From the NCBI RefSeq assembly GCF_009727955.1, contig NZ_WOBR01000010.1, positions 310,001-374,000 on the forward strand: DNA of 64,000 bases, given 5' to 3'. Below, in pieces: positions 35,793 through 46,691 of this stretch. Under the pieces are notes generated by a model, which was given only the letters and a program-made list of their open reading frames with translations, did no database searches and had not been told where the DNA came from. This DNA is from Aliivibrio fischeri (GTDB lineage: Bacteria > Pseudomonadota > Gammaproteobacteria > Enterobacterales > Vibrionaceae). Made by a program: the position numbers and the translations under genes. The stretch's first letter is position 1; every line of letters begins with the position of its first letter.

Positions 35793-36800
35793 ATGACTAC
35801 CGATACTCGAAAATCACGTCCAACCTTACAAGACATTGCAGATAAAATCGGCATTACTAAAATGACAGTAAGTCGTTATATGCGTGATCCCAACTCTGTT
35901 GCTGAATCCACACGAGTAAAAATACAAGCGGTAGTTGAGGAGCTAGGGTATATTCAAAATCGTGCTCCTGCGATGCTTTCAAAAGCCTCAAGTAAAGCTA
36001 TTGGCGTATTACTCCCTTCTTTGTCTAACCAAGTATTCGCTAATTTTACTCAAGGAATTGAAGCGGTAACCAATGCTCGCGGTTATGAAACCTTAATAGC
36101 CCATTTTAGTTACAGCAAAGATATTGAAGAAAATAAAATTGCCGCTCTACTTTCATATCAAGTTGATGGACTCATCTTAACCAGTTCCGAGCATACTCCT
36201 CGTACATTACAAATGATCAAAACTGCAGGTATTCCTATTATTGAAGCTATGGAATTACCTGAAAAACCAATAGATATTGCTGTTGGACTTGATCATGAAT
36301 TAGCCGCTTATACTGTTGTAAAATCTATGGTCAACAAAGGCAAAAAGCATATTGTTTATTTTGGTGCACGTCTCGATACCCGTACACAATTACGTATGAA
36401 CGGTTACAATAAAGCAATAGAAGAAGCAGGATTAAAGCCTATTCATATTCTAACTGAAGCACACTCCAGCTTCACTTTAGGTCAAAAACTATTAGAGCAA
36501 ACGTTAAATGAATATCCTAATGTAGATGGCATCTTCTGTACTAATGATGATATCGCTATCGGCTCAATAATGGCTTGCCAAGAGAAAAAAATCGCAGTAC
36601 CAGATCAAATAAGTGTTGTGGGCTACAACTCGCTAGATATAGGTCAAGCAATGAAACCTAAGCTAACTAGTGTTGATACTCCTTTACACGCTATTGGAGA
36701 AAAAAGTGCGCAGTTACTTTTAGATACTCTAGCGGGAAAAAACCCAGAACAAAAAATCTTTGATCTGGGCTTCACAATTACTCAAGGAGAAAGTCTGTAA
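35793..36800 (+). CDS. gntR: GntR, LacI-family gluconate repressor
   Basis: The helix-turn-helix PTLQDIADKIGITKMTVSRYMRDP (residues about 10-33) and the hinge and ligand core match enterobacterial GntR, which releases DNA when gluconate or 6-phosphogluconate accumulates. The 335-residue length is normal. Probable operators are at 35763-35777 and 39264-39293, so it should control itself, gntK-edd and eda. No gluconate permease lies in the window. Confidence 0.92.
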   Translation: MTTDTRKSRPTLQDIADKIGITKMTVSRYMRDPNSVAESTRVKIQAVVEELGYIQNRAPAMLSKASSKAIGVLLPSLSNQVFANFTQGIEAVTNARGYETLIAHFSYSKDIEENKIAALLSYQVDGLILTSSEHTPRTLQMIKTAGIPIIEAMELPEKPIDIAVGLDHELAAYTVVKSMVNKGKKHIVYFGARLDTRTQLRMNGYNKAIEEAGLKPIHILTEAHSSFTLGQKLLEQTLNEYPNVDGIFCTNDDIAIGSIMACQEKKIAVPDQISVVGYNSLDIGQAMKPKLTSVDTPLHAIGEKSAQLLLDTLAGKNPEQKIFDLGFTITQGESL

Positions 36801-36843
36801 GTTCAATATTTCTATCGCGCTTTATTCTTAGAGTTGTACATAA

Positions 36844-38640
36844 TTAATATAAGAATGAGGCGCCTTCTTCTGCGCTAGATACATTATCACGCATAATTTT
36901 GAAAATATCTCTCCCCCATGTCATCTGATTTTTTTCAGTATCAACCGATGCAAATTCACGGCCTTCAAGTGAAGACAATAGCTCCAATAGACCATTTTCG
37001 CTATCCAAGCGGATCATATCTCCATCTCTGATTAAACCGATCACACCGCCACGTAAAGCCTCAGGAGAAACATGAATGGCTGCCGGGATTTTTCCAGAAG
37101 CTCCAGATAAACGTCCATCAGTAACCAAGGCTACTTTATGCCCTTCTTTTTGAATATTCCCCAAAATAGGCATGAGCTTATGTAACTCTGGCATTCCATT
37201 CGCCGCAGGTCCATTATGTGTTACCACGATAATACAATCTTGAGCTAATTTACCTTGTTTATACGCTATTTCCACATCATGTTGTGAAGTGAAAACTTTC
37301 GCAGGGGCTTCTATAAAGCGATACTCTTTTGCCACAGCAGACACTTTAATTACTGCTCGGCCTAAATTACCATGCAGAACCTTGGTTCCACCTGTTTCTT
37401 GGAACACTTTACCACTCAATGCAATCACATTTGAGTTAACACTGCCGGCTACCTCAATCCACTCTAATTGGTCATCAACTAAAGTTGGAGACATCAGCTG
37501 CTGATTGAAATCACCAAAAGCTGGAGTAACATCAGTATGCAACAATCCATTTTCATGCAGGCGTTTCATTAATGCTGGTACACCGCCCGCAGCTTGAAAT
37601 TCATTGATGTCAGCAGGACCATTCGGGTAAACCTTTACAAGTAATGGAACAATATCCGACAAATCACTTAAATCTTCCCACGTTAAAATAAAGCCTGCAG
37701 CTCGTGCTATAGCAATCATATGAATACTATGATTAGTGCTACCGCCAGATGCTAATAATGCAATCAAACCATTAACTAAGCTCTTCTCAGTAAACACATC
37801 TTTTAATGGACGATAAGCAGGTGTATCAAGAGTCATAGACGCCAAACGTACCGCAGCATAATCGGTTAACGCAGCTCGAAGTGGTGATTCTGGATGTACA
37901 AATGCAGACCCCGGCAACATTAACCCCATAGCTTCAAAAACCAATTGATTTGTATTGGCCGTACCATAAAAAGTACAAGTTCCAGAAGAATGATAAGCAC
38001 TACATTCCATTTTTTGAAGGGCGTCTTGACCGACTTTACCTGCAACAAACTTTTGGCGAACATCTACTTTTTCTTCATTCGTAATCCCTGTAGACATTGG
38101 CCCAGCTGGAATGAATGCAGTAGGTAAATGAGCATATGTTAATGCGCCCATTAATTGTCCTGGAGCAATTTTGTCACAAATTCCAAGCAGTAATGTGGCA
38201 TCAAATACATTATGACTTAATGAAAATGCCGTTGATTGTGCGATTAAATCACGAGAAAAAAGCGACATATCCATGCCAGCTTGTCCTTGTGTTACACCAT
38301 CACACATAGCAGGAACCCCACCCGCAATTTGAGCAGTATGCCCATGCTCATTTAATGCTGCTTTTATTTGATCCGGGTAATGCTTATAAGTTTGATGCGC
38401 ACTCAACATATCATTATATGCAGTAATAATTGCTACATTTGCATGCATTAAATTTAAGATCGTAGATTTTTCACTCGAACAAGAAGAAGCAACTGCATGA
38501 GCCAAATTACCACAAGACATTTGCGCTCTGCTTTTTCCTATCTTCGCTTGTTGTTCAATTTTACTTAAAAAAGCTTCTCGACTCTTACTACTACGCTCTT
38601 CAATTCGTTTCGTTACCGCTAAAATTGTTGAATGAGTCAT
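36844..38640 (-). CDS. edd: Edd, 6-phosphogluconate dehydratase
   Basis: Edd converts 6-phosphogluconate to 2-keto-3-deoxy-6-phosphogluconate, the first step of the Entner-Doudoroff route. It is an IlvD/Edd-family [4Fe-4S] enzyme of 598 residues. Motifs include AQIAGGVPAMCDGVTQGQAGM, ECSAYHSSGTCTFYGTANT and KVALVTDGRLSGASGKIPAA. It overlaps gntK by four bases (ATGA) and is transcribed after it. Confidence 0.95.
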   Translation of the reverse strand: MTHSTILAVTKRIEERSSKSREAFLSKIEQQAKIGKSRAQMSCGNLAHAVASSCSSEKSTILNLMHANVAIITAYNDMLSAHQTYKHYPDQIKAALNEHGHTAQIAGGVPAMCDGVTQGQAGMDMSLFSRDLIAQSTAFSLSHNVFDATLLLGICDKIAPGQLMGALTYAHLPTAFIPAGPMSTGITNEEKVDVRQKFVAGKVGQDALQKMECSAYHSSGTCTFYGTANTNQLVFEAMGLMLPGSAFVHPESPLRAALTDYAAVRLASMTLDTPAYRPLKDVFTEKSLVNGLIALLASGGSTNHSIHMIAIARAAGFILTWEDLSDLSDIVPLLVKVYPNGPADINEFQAAGGVPALMKRLHENGLLHTDVTPAFGDFNQQLMSPTLVDDQLEWIEVAGSVNSNVIALSGKVFQETGGTKVLHGNLGRAVIKVSAVAKEYRFIEAPAKVFTSQHDVEIAYKQGKLAQDCIIVVTHNGPAANGMPELHKLMPILGNIQKEGHKVALVTDGRLSGASGKIPAAIHVSPEALRGGVIGLIRDGDMIRLDSENGLLELLSSLEGREFASVDTEKNQMTWGRDIFKIMRDNVSSAEEGASFLY

Positions 38641-39191
38641 GCTACAACCTTATTTTTATTTGTGTCGCCAGTATTATTTAAATGAGTATGCTGTGCTAAT
38701 TTCACAATAATTTGTTCAATGATATCGTTCATTGTTGTATCGATATTGATCGTAATAATATTCTCTTCAATAAAAGGGCGCTCTAAAATATCAAACTGAC
38801 TCTTTACCATATCCATTTTCATAAAGTGACCAGAACGAGAAGCAACTCTTTGTGAAATCAAATCAATATTTCCATCTAAAAAAACAAAACAGATATTATT
38901 GTTTCCTTCTCGGATCTTATCTCTGTAACTTCGCTTTAATGATGAACACACAATAACGCCAGTTTCATTCTTATTTTCAATACTAAAAGCAGCGTCACGC
39001 ACTCGCTCTAACCATGGTTCTCTATCTTGATCGTCTAATGGCTTTCCATGTGACATTTTTACTATATTTGCTTTTGGATGAAGATCATCACCATCAATAA
39101 ATTTTGCTGCCATTCTTGTTGCTAGCAATTCACCAATAGTGCTTTTCCCACAACCAGAGACTCCCATAATAACGATGCTTTTTCCTGACAT
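38637..39191 (-). CDS. gntK: GntK, gluconokinase
   Basis: GntK phosphorylates gluconate to 6-phosphogluconate, the substrate of the downstream Edd. The 184-residue P-loop kinase starts MSGKSIVIMGVSGCGKSTIGE (Walker A near residue 12) and has the ALK-family DGDDLHPKANIVKMSHGKPLDD segment. It is divergent from eda across a region with two overlapping GntR operators. Confidence 0.95.
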   Translation of the reverse strand: MSGKSIVIMGVSGCGKSTIGELLATRMAAKFIDGDDLHPKANIVKMSHGKPLDDQDREPWLERVRDAAFSIENKNETGVIVCSSLKRSYRDKIREGNNNICFVFLDGNIDLISQRVASRSGHFMKMDMVKSQFDILERPFIEENIITINIDTTMNDIIEQIIVKLAQHTHLNNTGDTNKNKVVA

Positions 39192-39263
39192 TTTTGCTCC
39201 CTAAGTTTTTTTGAGCTACTTCTCATTTTTCAAATACCATCAAAAATTTAGTTTATTTCCTAA

Positions 39264-39293
39264 ATGTTATTGGTAACATGTTACCCGTAACTT
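39264..39293. promoter_or_regulatory. Two overlapping GntR operators between gntK and eda
   Basis: The first (39264-39279), ATGTTATTGGTAACAT, and the second (39278-39293), ATGTTACCCGTAACTT, resemble the 16-bp GntR consensus ATGTTACCGGTAACAT and share two bases. They sit in the divergent promoter region and should repress both gntK-edd and eda. Confidence 0.85.
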
Positions 39294-39347
39294 AGCTGTT
39301 TGTGAATATTTTTTTCATCAAACATCTATCAATAAAGGAATAAAAAA

Positions 39348-39962
39348 ATGCAAACCATTGAACAGCAATTAAAAGAAATAAAAGTCGTACCTGTCATTGC
39401 GATTGAAGATAAAAATAATGCGGTACCTCTAGCTAAAGTATTAATAGACAACGGGTTACCATGTGCTGAAGTTACATTCAGAACGGAAGCTGCTGCAGAG
39501 TCTATTCGTTTAATGAGAGAGGCTTACCCTTCTTTACTAATTGGTGCAGGTACAGTCTTAACAACTCATCAAGTAGATGAAGCTATCAATGCTGGTGCCG
39601 ACTTTATTGTAAGTCCAGGATTAAACCCAATAACGGTTACTTACTGCTTGGAAAAAAACATTCCAATTATCCCTGGAGTTAATAATCCAAGCCTTGTTGA
39701 ACAAGCGATGTCTCTAGGATTAAAAACTGTCAAATTCTTCCCAGCGGAACCTTCTGGTGGCTTACCAATGCTAAAAGCCCTATCTGCCGTTTATCCTGTT
39801 GAATTTATGCCTACTGGTGGCATTAGCCCAAGCAATGTATCCGAATATCTTGCCCTAACTTCAGTTATTGCCTGTGGAGGCACGTGGATGGTTCCAAACT
39901 CAATGATCAACGATGGTGATTGGGAAGGTTTGGCTAAATTAGTAAAAGACATTAATCACTAA
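39348..39962 (+). CDS. eda: Eda, KDPG aldolase
   Basis: Eda splits 2-keto-3-deoxy-6-phosphogluconate to pyruvate and glyceraldehyde 3-phosphate. The 204-residue class I aldolase has the acid residue in AEVTFRTEAA (Glu near 45) and the Schiff-base lysine in VKFFPAEPSGG (Lys near 133), with CGGTWM near the end. It completes the gntK-edd-eda pathway and lies directly across the GntR operator region. A paralogue is at 61452-62102. Confidence 0.94.
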   Translation: MQTIEQQLKEIKVVPVIAIEDKNNAVPLAKVLIDNGLPCAEVTFRTEAAAESIRLMREAYPSLLIGAGTVLTTHQVDEAINAGADFIVSPGLNPITVTYCLEKNIPIIPGVNNPSLVEQAMSLGLKTVKFFPAEPSGGLPMLKALSAVYPVEFMPTGGISPSNVSEYLALTSVIACGGTWMVPNSMINDGDWEGLAKLVKDINH

Positions 39963-40075
39963 ATTCTGACAAAGATAAAACAATTACAAGATGAACGATA
40001 AGTACCATTGCTGATAATTCAATCAATATCTCGTTCGTCTGTTCTCACACATGGAAAGTAAAACCTGGAGTTAAC

Positions 40076-41539
40076 ATGTCAAAGAATTATGGCGCTACAG
40101 CACAATCCGTTATCGAACACCTTGGTGGTTCAAATAACGTTATCGCTGTCACACACTGCATGACTCGATTACGCTTCGTTGTAAAAGATGAAAACTTAAT
40201 TGACGTTACAGCCCTAAAAACAATCAAGGGCGTAATGGGTGTCGTTCATAATAGTGATAAATGCCAAGTCATTATTGGCAACACCGTCTCTTATGTATTT
40301 AAAGAAGTAACCGCTCTTTGTCACTTAAACGAGCAAGAAAGCCCTGATACCGCTAAAGTAAAACTAACGCCCAAAGTTATAGGTGCAAAAATATTAGATG
40401 CGCTAATTGGTACTATGTCTCCGTTGATCCCTGCGATCATTGGTGGTTCGATGGTAAAACTACTAGGCATGATCCTACTCATGGCAGGCGTATTTGAAAA
40501 AACAGATCCGACACTCATTATTTTAAATACGATTGGCGACGGCGCCTTCTTCTTCTTACCAATTATGGTGGCCGCTTCTGCCTCAATTAAATTTAAAACC
40601 AATATGTCCCTTGCTATTGCAATAGCAGGTGTCCTTGTTCACCCTGCATTTATCGACTTAATGGCGCAAGCTGCAAAAGGGGTTGAAACAGACTTTTTCG
40701 GTATTCCAATTACTGCTGTAAAGTATACGTACACCGTTATTCCAGTACTGTGTATGACTTGGGTTCTTTCTTACATCGAACGTTGGGTTGATAGTATTAC
40801 CCCAGCAGTAACCAAAAATTTCCTTAAACCAATGCTTATTGTTTTAATTTCAGCACCAATTGCAATTGTCATTATTGGCCCAGTTGGCATTTGGATTGGT
40901 ACAGCTATTTCTGCACTTGTTTATACAGTTCATGACACATTAGGCTGGTTAGCTGTTGCCATCATGGGTGCAATTTGGCCGCTACTTGTTCTTACAGGTA
41001 TGCATCGTGTATTTACCCCAACCATCATTCAAACGATTGCAGAGACAGGTCGTGAAGGTATGGTTATGCCATCTGAAATTGGAGCAAATTTATCGTTAGG
41101 TGGTTCATCACTAGCAGTGGCATACAAAACAAAGAACAGTGAATTACGTCAAACATCGTTAGCAGCAGCAGCTTCCGCTATTTTAGCCGGTATATCTGAA
41201 CCCGCTCTTTATGGTGTAGCCGTTCGATTAAAAACCCCTTTAATTGCAAGTGTTATCAGTGGGTTCATCTGTGGTGCTCTGGCCGGCATGGCGGGATTAT
41301 TTAGCCACTCTATGGCCGCTCCTGGACTATTTACGAGTGTACAGTTCTTCGATGTTAATAACCCAATGAGTATTGTCTGGGTATTCGCAATCATGGCTTT
41401 ATCTATCGTTCTTTCATTTGCACTGACTCTCATTATTGGTTTTAAAGACATCCCTGAAGATGATGTAGATATTAAAAGTAAAGAAGAGAAAAACGCCATT
41501 GAACCTAAAGACATAGCAGCAAAACCTACAACGGTTTAA
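40076..41539 (+). CDS. PTS beta-glucoside-type enzyme IIBC
   Basis: The 487-residue protein carries an EIIB domain (residues about 1-85) with the phosphorylated Cys in VTHCMTRLRF, then a membrane IIC domain with about ten segments and the GEIGANLSLGGSSLAV and ISEPALYGV family motifs. It lacks EIIA, like AscF. Together with the following GH1 enzyme it imports and splits a beta-glucoside. It follows eda by 113 bases without an obvious terminator. Confidence 0.9.
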   Translation: MSKNYGATAQSVIEHLGGSNNVIAVTHCMTRLRFVVKDENLIDVTALKTIKGVMGVVHNSDKCQVIIGNTVSYVFKEVTALCHLNEQESPDTAKVKLTPKVIGAKILDALIGTMSPLIPAIIGGSMVKLLGMILLMAGVFEKTDPTLIILNTIGDGAFFFLPIMVAASASIKFKTNMSLAIAIAGVLVHPAFIDLMAQAAKGVETDFFGIPITAVKYTYTVIPVLCMTWVLSYIERWVDSITPAVTKNFLKPMLIVLISAPIAIVIIGPVGIWIGTAISALVYTVHDTLGWLAVAIMGAIWPLLVLTGMHRVFTPTIIQTIAETGREGMVMPSEIGANLSLGGSSLAVAYKTKNSELRQTSLAAAASAILAGISEPALYGVAVRLKTPLIASVISGFICGALAGMAGLFSHSMAAPGLFTSVQFFDVNNPMSIVWVFAIMALSIVLSFALTLIIGFKDIPEDDVDIKSKEEKNAIEPKDIAAKPTTV

Positions 41540-41575
41540 TTAATTGCACAACGAAATCAATTAACAAAATAAAAT

Positions 41576-41604
41576 CAAAGTACCAATTTTAATTTGGTAC
41601 TTTG
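41576..41604 (+). terminator. Intercistronic hairpin between the PTS and GH1 genes
   Basis: CAAAGTACCAA pairs with TTGGTACTTTG around a seven-base loop. There is no T-run, so it is more probably an mRNA processing or stability element than a terminator. A GAAAGGA ribosome site follows at the right distance for the GH1 start. Confidence 0.6.
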
Positions 41605-41611
41605 CTCTTGA

Positions 41612-43054
<1,443 letters not shown>

Positions 43055-43070
43055 AAAACTCCTAATAAAA

Positions 43071-43108
43071 ATAGCCAACACAATCCTCCTTGTGTTGGCT
43101 ATTTTTTT
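43071..43108. terminator. Terminator after the GH1 gene
   Basis: ATAGCCAACACAA pairs perfectly with TTGTGTTGGCTAT over 13 bp around a six-base loop, followed by seven T. The methyltransferase gene ends five bases further on the opposite strand. Confidence 0.95.
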
Positions 43109-43112
43109 AAAG

Positions 43113-43877
43113 TTATTTTGAAAATACTGCGGTTAAATAACGATTATTTAAGCCTTTCGTAATTATCGAATGCATTCGATAAAACAACGCACTTGGTTTT
43201 TGAATATAGTGCTTAACAATATTGCGACCAACGCCTTGCGAGCGGTTTTCTTTTGACTCTTTTTTTGAAAATAGTCCTTTGAATTCCCAATATTGAATTT
43301 GCTCAAACGTTTCATAAGCTTGGTAGTTAGATGTGGCGAATAGCTGATAAAAAGAATCAACGGTAAAATCGTGTAGATGATGAGGATTACCATCTACTGT
43401 TGGCGTCGTTGGTACAGAGGCAATCATAATGCCATTATCACTTAATTGTGTGAGTAAATGCGTTACCATTTTTTGAGGTTCAGGGACGTGCTCAATGGTC
43501 TCTAAACTAATAATGGTATCAAATCGCTGATATAAGCCGTCATACATTGCTAACTGAAAATCCAGACCATCACCGCACTCAAAATGCAGGTTATCCGCTT
43601 GATAATGTTCTTTTGCGTACTCTATTGCTAATGGATCAACATCAACACCTACAAACAATTTATCTGGATGAGCTTCTGCCATCATAGCGGTTCCATAACC
43701 ACAACCACAGGCGATATCTAATATATACATTCCTTGTAATTGGTCTGAAGCGAATTGATAACGCTCGATATGGATATCCAATACATCTTGATGCTTTTGA
43801 GGATCTTGCTCTAATTGTTTTGGATAAATTCGTTCTAAAGAGTGCTCTGCTGTGATTTTCCCTTGTAATACATCCAT
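43113..43877 (-). CDS. SAM-dependent methyltransferase
   Basis: The 254-residue protein has the class I motif I DIACGCGYGTAM (about residues 52-63), the acidic end of strand 2 (GVDVDPLAI) and ISLETIEHVPEP near motif IV, as in the UbiG/methyltransferase 11 family. The C-terminal part (about 180-254) is basic and may bind an acceptor. I cannot name the substrate. Confidence 0.82.
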   Translation of the reverse strand: MDVLQGKITAEHSLERIYPKQLEQDPQKHQDVLDIHIERYQFASDQLQGMYILDIACGCGYGTAMMAEAHPDKLFVGVDVDPLAIEYAKEHYQADNLHFECGDGLDFQLAMYDGLYQRFDTIISLETIEHVPEPQKMVTHLLTQLSDNGIMIASVPTTPTVDGNPHHLHDFTVDSFYQLFATSNYQAYETFEQIQYWEFKGLFSKKESKENRSQGVGRNIVKHYIQKPSALFYRMHSIITKGLNNRYLTAVFSK

Positions 43878-43931
43878 TTAACTACCTATAAAATCAATTC
43901 ATCAATGGTATGATTTAGATAGTAACATCAT

Positions 43932-44861
43932 TCAATCTTTTGTATTGTTTACTTGTTCTTTTATGCGATTCAACAACCAACTCAATGCTTGATCATTCTG
44001 ACTCAACTTATTGTAAACCATACTATAAGCAACTTGACCATAATCAAATGGTAATGGCTTTTGAATAAGTCCATGCGCTTGTTTAGTCACTTCAAACCAC
44101 TTTTTTGAACTCGTAAATAGAAAATCAGAGTGCTGACACATGGCTGCTGCACTACCAAAATCAGCAACAAACATCGCCATCGTTCTAGATTGATGTTGTT
44201 GAGTTAATAATTGCTCAAAATAAGGCTTATCAAGTTCTTTATCAAAGATACCAATGTGTTTATAAGAAAGATAATCTTCAATGGTTAATTCATCTTTAGC
44301 TAAAGGGTGATCTTCTCGCATCAAGCAAACCATCTCATCTTCGATAATACTTTCCCACACTAACTGCTTTTCATTTGTCGGTGGCTGGCTTTTATCATGA
44401 GGTAAAATGATCAAATCAACTTGCCCATTAAGTAATGCATCAAATCCCAACTGCTCCTTTGAATGAACATTTACTTGAGCATTCGTTGCTTGATTTGACA
44501 AAATATCACTCATAACAGGAGCAAAAACCTCAAGAGTACTTTCGCGCATAGAAAGAGAAAAACAACCAGAAAACAAAGCTGGATCAAAGGTAGATTGATT
44601 AAGCAGGCCATTCATATTATTCAAAATCAAATGAACTGTTGGACCTATTTTCAATGCATAAGATGTAGGAATAAGCTGTGTTCCATCTCGATAAAACAAT
44701 TCGTCATCTAACACAATTCTTAATTGAGTTAATGTTTTACTGACACTTGATGGACTCATACATAACACCTCTGCGCTTTTAGTCACACTATGAGTTGAAA
44801 GCATGGTGTGTAGAGCAGTTAAATGTTTAAAGCTAATACGAGAAAGTTGAATGAGATCCAT
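43932..44861 (-). CDS. LysR-family transcriptional regulator
   Basis: I start at 44861 (MDLIQLSRISFKHLTALHTML), which places the helix-turn-helix at about residues 12-50, where SVTKSAEVLCMSPSSVSKTL is visible. The remaining 240 residues form the effector domain. The longer version, nine codons upstream, lacks a better ribosome site. The nearest genes are a methyltransferase and, divergently, the manganese exporter leader. The regulated gene is unknown. Confidence 0.85.
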   Translation of the reverse strand: MDLIQLSRISFKHLTALHTMLSTHSVTKSAEVLCMSPSSVSKTLTQLRIVLDDELFYRDGTQLIPTSYALKIGPTVHLILNNMNGLLNQSTFDPALFSGCFSLSMRESTLEVFAPVMSDILSNQATNAQVNVHSKEQLGFDALLNGQVDLIILPHDKSQPPTNEKQLVWESIIEDEMVCLMREDHPLAKDELTIEDYLSYKHIGIFDKELDKPYFEQLLTQQHQSRTMAMFVADFGSAAAMCQHSDFLFTSSKKWFEVTKQAHGLIQKPLPFDYGQVAYSMVYNKLSQNDQALSWLLNRIKEQVNNTKD

Positions 44862-44952
44862 TAGTGTCCACAAATAAGAATTAACCAAGAATACACATTA
44901 TAAAACACTTTATGGTTGAAATGACAAATAACATCCTTTACCATCCTCCACC

Positions 44953-45090
44953 TTACTCTTTGGGGAGTAGCCTGCTTTCTTGTTTGAACACAATAAATAT
45001 AACAGAAAGCTCATATATCAACATAATTGATGCAAAATCATCATGGTATATGAGACAAGCCTGAGCAGCTTGTTTGGCAAGACCTTAGAT
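44953..45090 (+). ncRNA. yybP-ykoY manganese riboswitch
   Basis: The leader begins with CTTTGGGGAGTAGCC (44957-44971), the hallmark of the yybP-ykoY aptamer, and closes with GGCAAGACCTTAG (45076-45088). Between them are complementary arms such as CATATATC/GGTATATG. It lies upstream of an MneA-type manganese exporter, as in other proteobacterial mntP and mneA genes, so high Mn2+ should raise expression. Confidence 0.9.
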
Positions 45091-45105
45091 TAACATCACG
45101 AACCA

Positions 45106-45157
45106 TTGGGTGGGCGTGAGGTTTTTCTATGGTTTTTATAATTATAATCCCACCCAA
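45106..45157 (+). promoter_or_regulatory. Start-site hairpin, probable riboswitch expression platform
   Basis: TTGGGTGGG (45106-45114) is exactly complementary to CCCACCCAA (45149-45157), which directly abuts the start codon at 45158. The 9-bp GC-rich stem spans a 34-base loop and would block ribosome access. It fits a translation-controlling switch of the Mn aptamer upstream. Confidence 0.7.
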
Positions 45158-45727
45158 ATGAGTAATGTCGTGAGTGTATTAGCTATATCAATAACCACCG
45201 TAGCCCTAGCGGAGATCGGTGACAAAACCCAACTCCTTTCTTTACTGCTTGCCAGTAGATACCGAAAACCAATTCCTATTATTGCTGCGATCTTTTTTGC
45301 GACTATTGTAAACCATGCTTTAGCTGCATATTTAGGTGTTGTCGTTGCCGATTTCTTAACCCCTGAAACATTAAAGTGGGTTTTAATCCTCAGTTTTGTA
45401 GCAATGGCTGGTTGGGTATTAATTCCTGATAAGCTAGATGATGATGAAGCTATATCAAATAGAGGTCCTTTTGTTGCCAGTTTCATCGCCTTTTTTATTG
45501 CCGAAATTGGAGATAAAACGCAAATCGCCACCTCTATTTTAGGGGCTCAAAATGCCGATGCCTTACATTGGGTAATAATAGGTACGACCATTGGCATGCT
45601 ATTGGCAAATGTTCCTGTTGTATTACTAGGAAAGCTTTCAGCAGATAAATTACCATTAACTCTAATTCATAGAATTACCGCAGTTATTTTCTTGGGATTA
45701 GCTGTCGGTACGTTCTTTGGTATGTGA
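45158..45727 (+). CDS. mneA: MneA-type manganese exporter (GDT1/TMEM165/UPF0016 family)
   Basis: The 189-residue membrane protein has two copies of the family motif E-x-G-D-K-[TS]: ALAEIGDKTQLLSLL near residues 17-31 and FIAEIGDKTQIATSI near 115-129, each in a predicted helix pair. Members export Mn2+ (V. cholerae MneA). I choose the ATG at 45158 because it matches family N-termini and lies at the base of the hairpin. GTG codons at 45110 or 45116 would add residues and lie inside the stem or its foot. Confidence 0.9.
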   Translation: MSNVVSVLAISITTVALAEIGDKTQLLSLLLASRYRKPIPIIAAIFFATIVNHALAAYLGVVVADFLTPETLKWVLILSFVAMAGWVLIPDKLDDDEAISNRGPFVASFIAFFIAEIGDKTQIATSILGAQNADALHWVIIGTTIGMLLANVPVVLLGKLSADKLPLTLIHRITAVIFLGLAVGTFFGM

Positions 45728-45904
45728 CCACAGTAATTTTCAATTCTCTTCAATAAGACAAGTTCATGAAAAGTGAATCATAAAATGAGTCAAACTACAG
45801 GTTAACTTGTTTTCTATTAATAAGCCCTTATCTTTGTAATAGAAGCAGATCATCTTTTGATGATCTGCAACCTATTTTATAGATGCTTAATAATGGACTG
45901 CCTT

Positions 45905-46627
45905 ATGAACCCTGTTATCGATACTATTTTAGAGCACCGCTCTATTCGTTCTTTCACTAATGAACCTATCTCTAAAGAGCAATTAGATACCATCATCAGC
46001 GCTGGTATTGCAGCCTCTTCTTCTAGCTTGCTCCAAGTCAATTCAATTATTCGAATTACTGATAGTAAAAAACGAAAAGCATTAGTTGAACTATCAGGGG
46101 GACAGCCTTATGTTGAAGGTGCGGCAGAGTTTCTTGTTTTCTGTATTGATTTTCAACGTCATTATGAAATGAACCCAGAGATCAAAGCTGAATTTACCGA
46201 ACTCACTCTTATTGGTGCTGTTGATGCAGGTATTATGGCGCAAAATTGTCTTTTAGCTGCAGAGTCTATGGGGTTAGGAGGCGTATATATTGGTGGATTA
46301 CGTACAAACGCACAAGGTGTAGATGATTTATTAGAACTGCCAAAAAACACGGCTGTTTTGTTTGGTATGTGCCTAGGTTACCCAAACCAAACACCTCAAA
46401 AAAAACCACGCTTAAGTCCCGACGTTATTGTTCATGAAAATACTTATCAGCCACTGGATAAAAGTAAAATTGATGAATATGACGAAATAATGCAAAGCTA
46501 CTATGCTACGCGCTCAACGAATCAAAAACAAAGTTCATGGTCAGAGCAAATTACAGGAAAACTATCTCAAGAATCTCGCCCTCACATTAAAGGCTACTTA
46601 AATAATAAAGGCCTAGCTATTAAGTGA
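45905..46627 (+). CDS. nfsA: NfsA, oxygen-insensitive NADPH nitroreductase
   Basis: The 240-residue FMN flavoprotein, the same length as E. coli NfsA, starts MNPVIDTILEHRSIRSFTNEPI with the LHRSxR-type FMN-binding block. GGVYIGGLRTN and LFGMCLGYPNQ are also typical. It reduces nitroaromatics and quinones with NADPH. I start at 45905, not 16 codons earlier. It stands alone between mneA and sdaA. Confidence 0.93.
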   Translation: MNPVIDTILEHRSIRSFTNEPISKEQLDTIISAGIAASSSSLLQVNSIIRITDSKKRKALVELSGGQPYVEGAAEFLVFCIDFQRHYEMNPEIKAEFTELTLIGAVDAGIMAQNCLLAAESMGLGGVYIGGLRTNAQGVDDLLELPKNTAVLFGMCLGYPNQTPQKKPRLSPDVIVHENTYQPLDKSKIDEYDEIMQSYYATRSTNQKQSSWSEQITGKLSQESRPHIKGYLNNKGLAIK

Positions 46628-46691
46628 TATAAGCATAAATAAAGAAAACAACTAAACTTAAAAACAATAAATACAGTTTTAAGGTGTTGTT

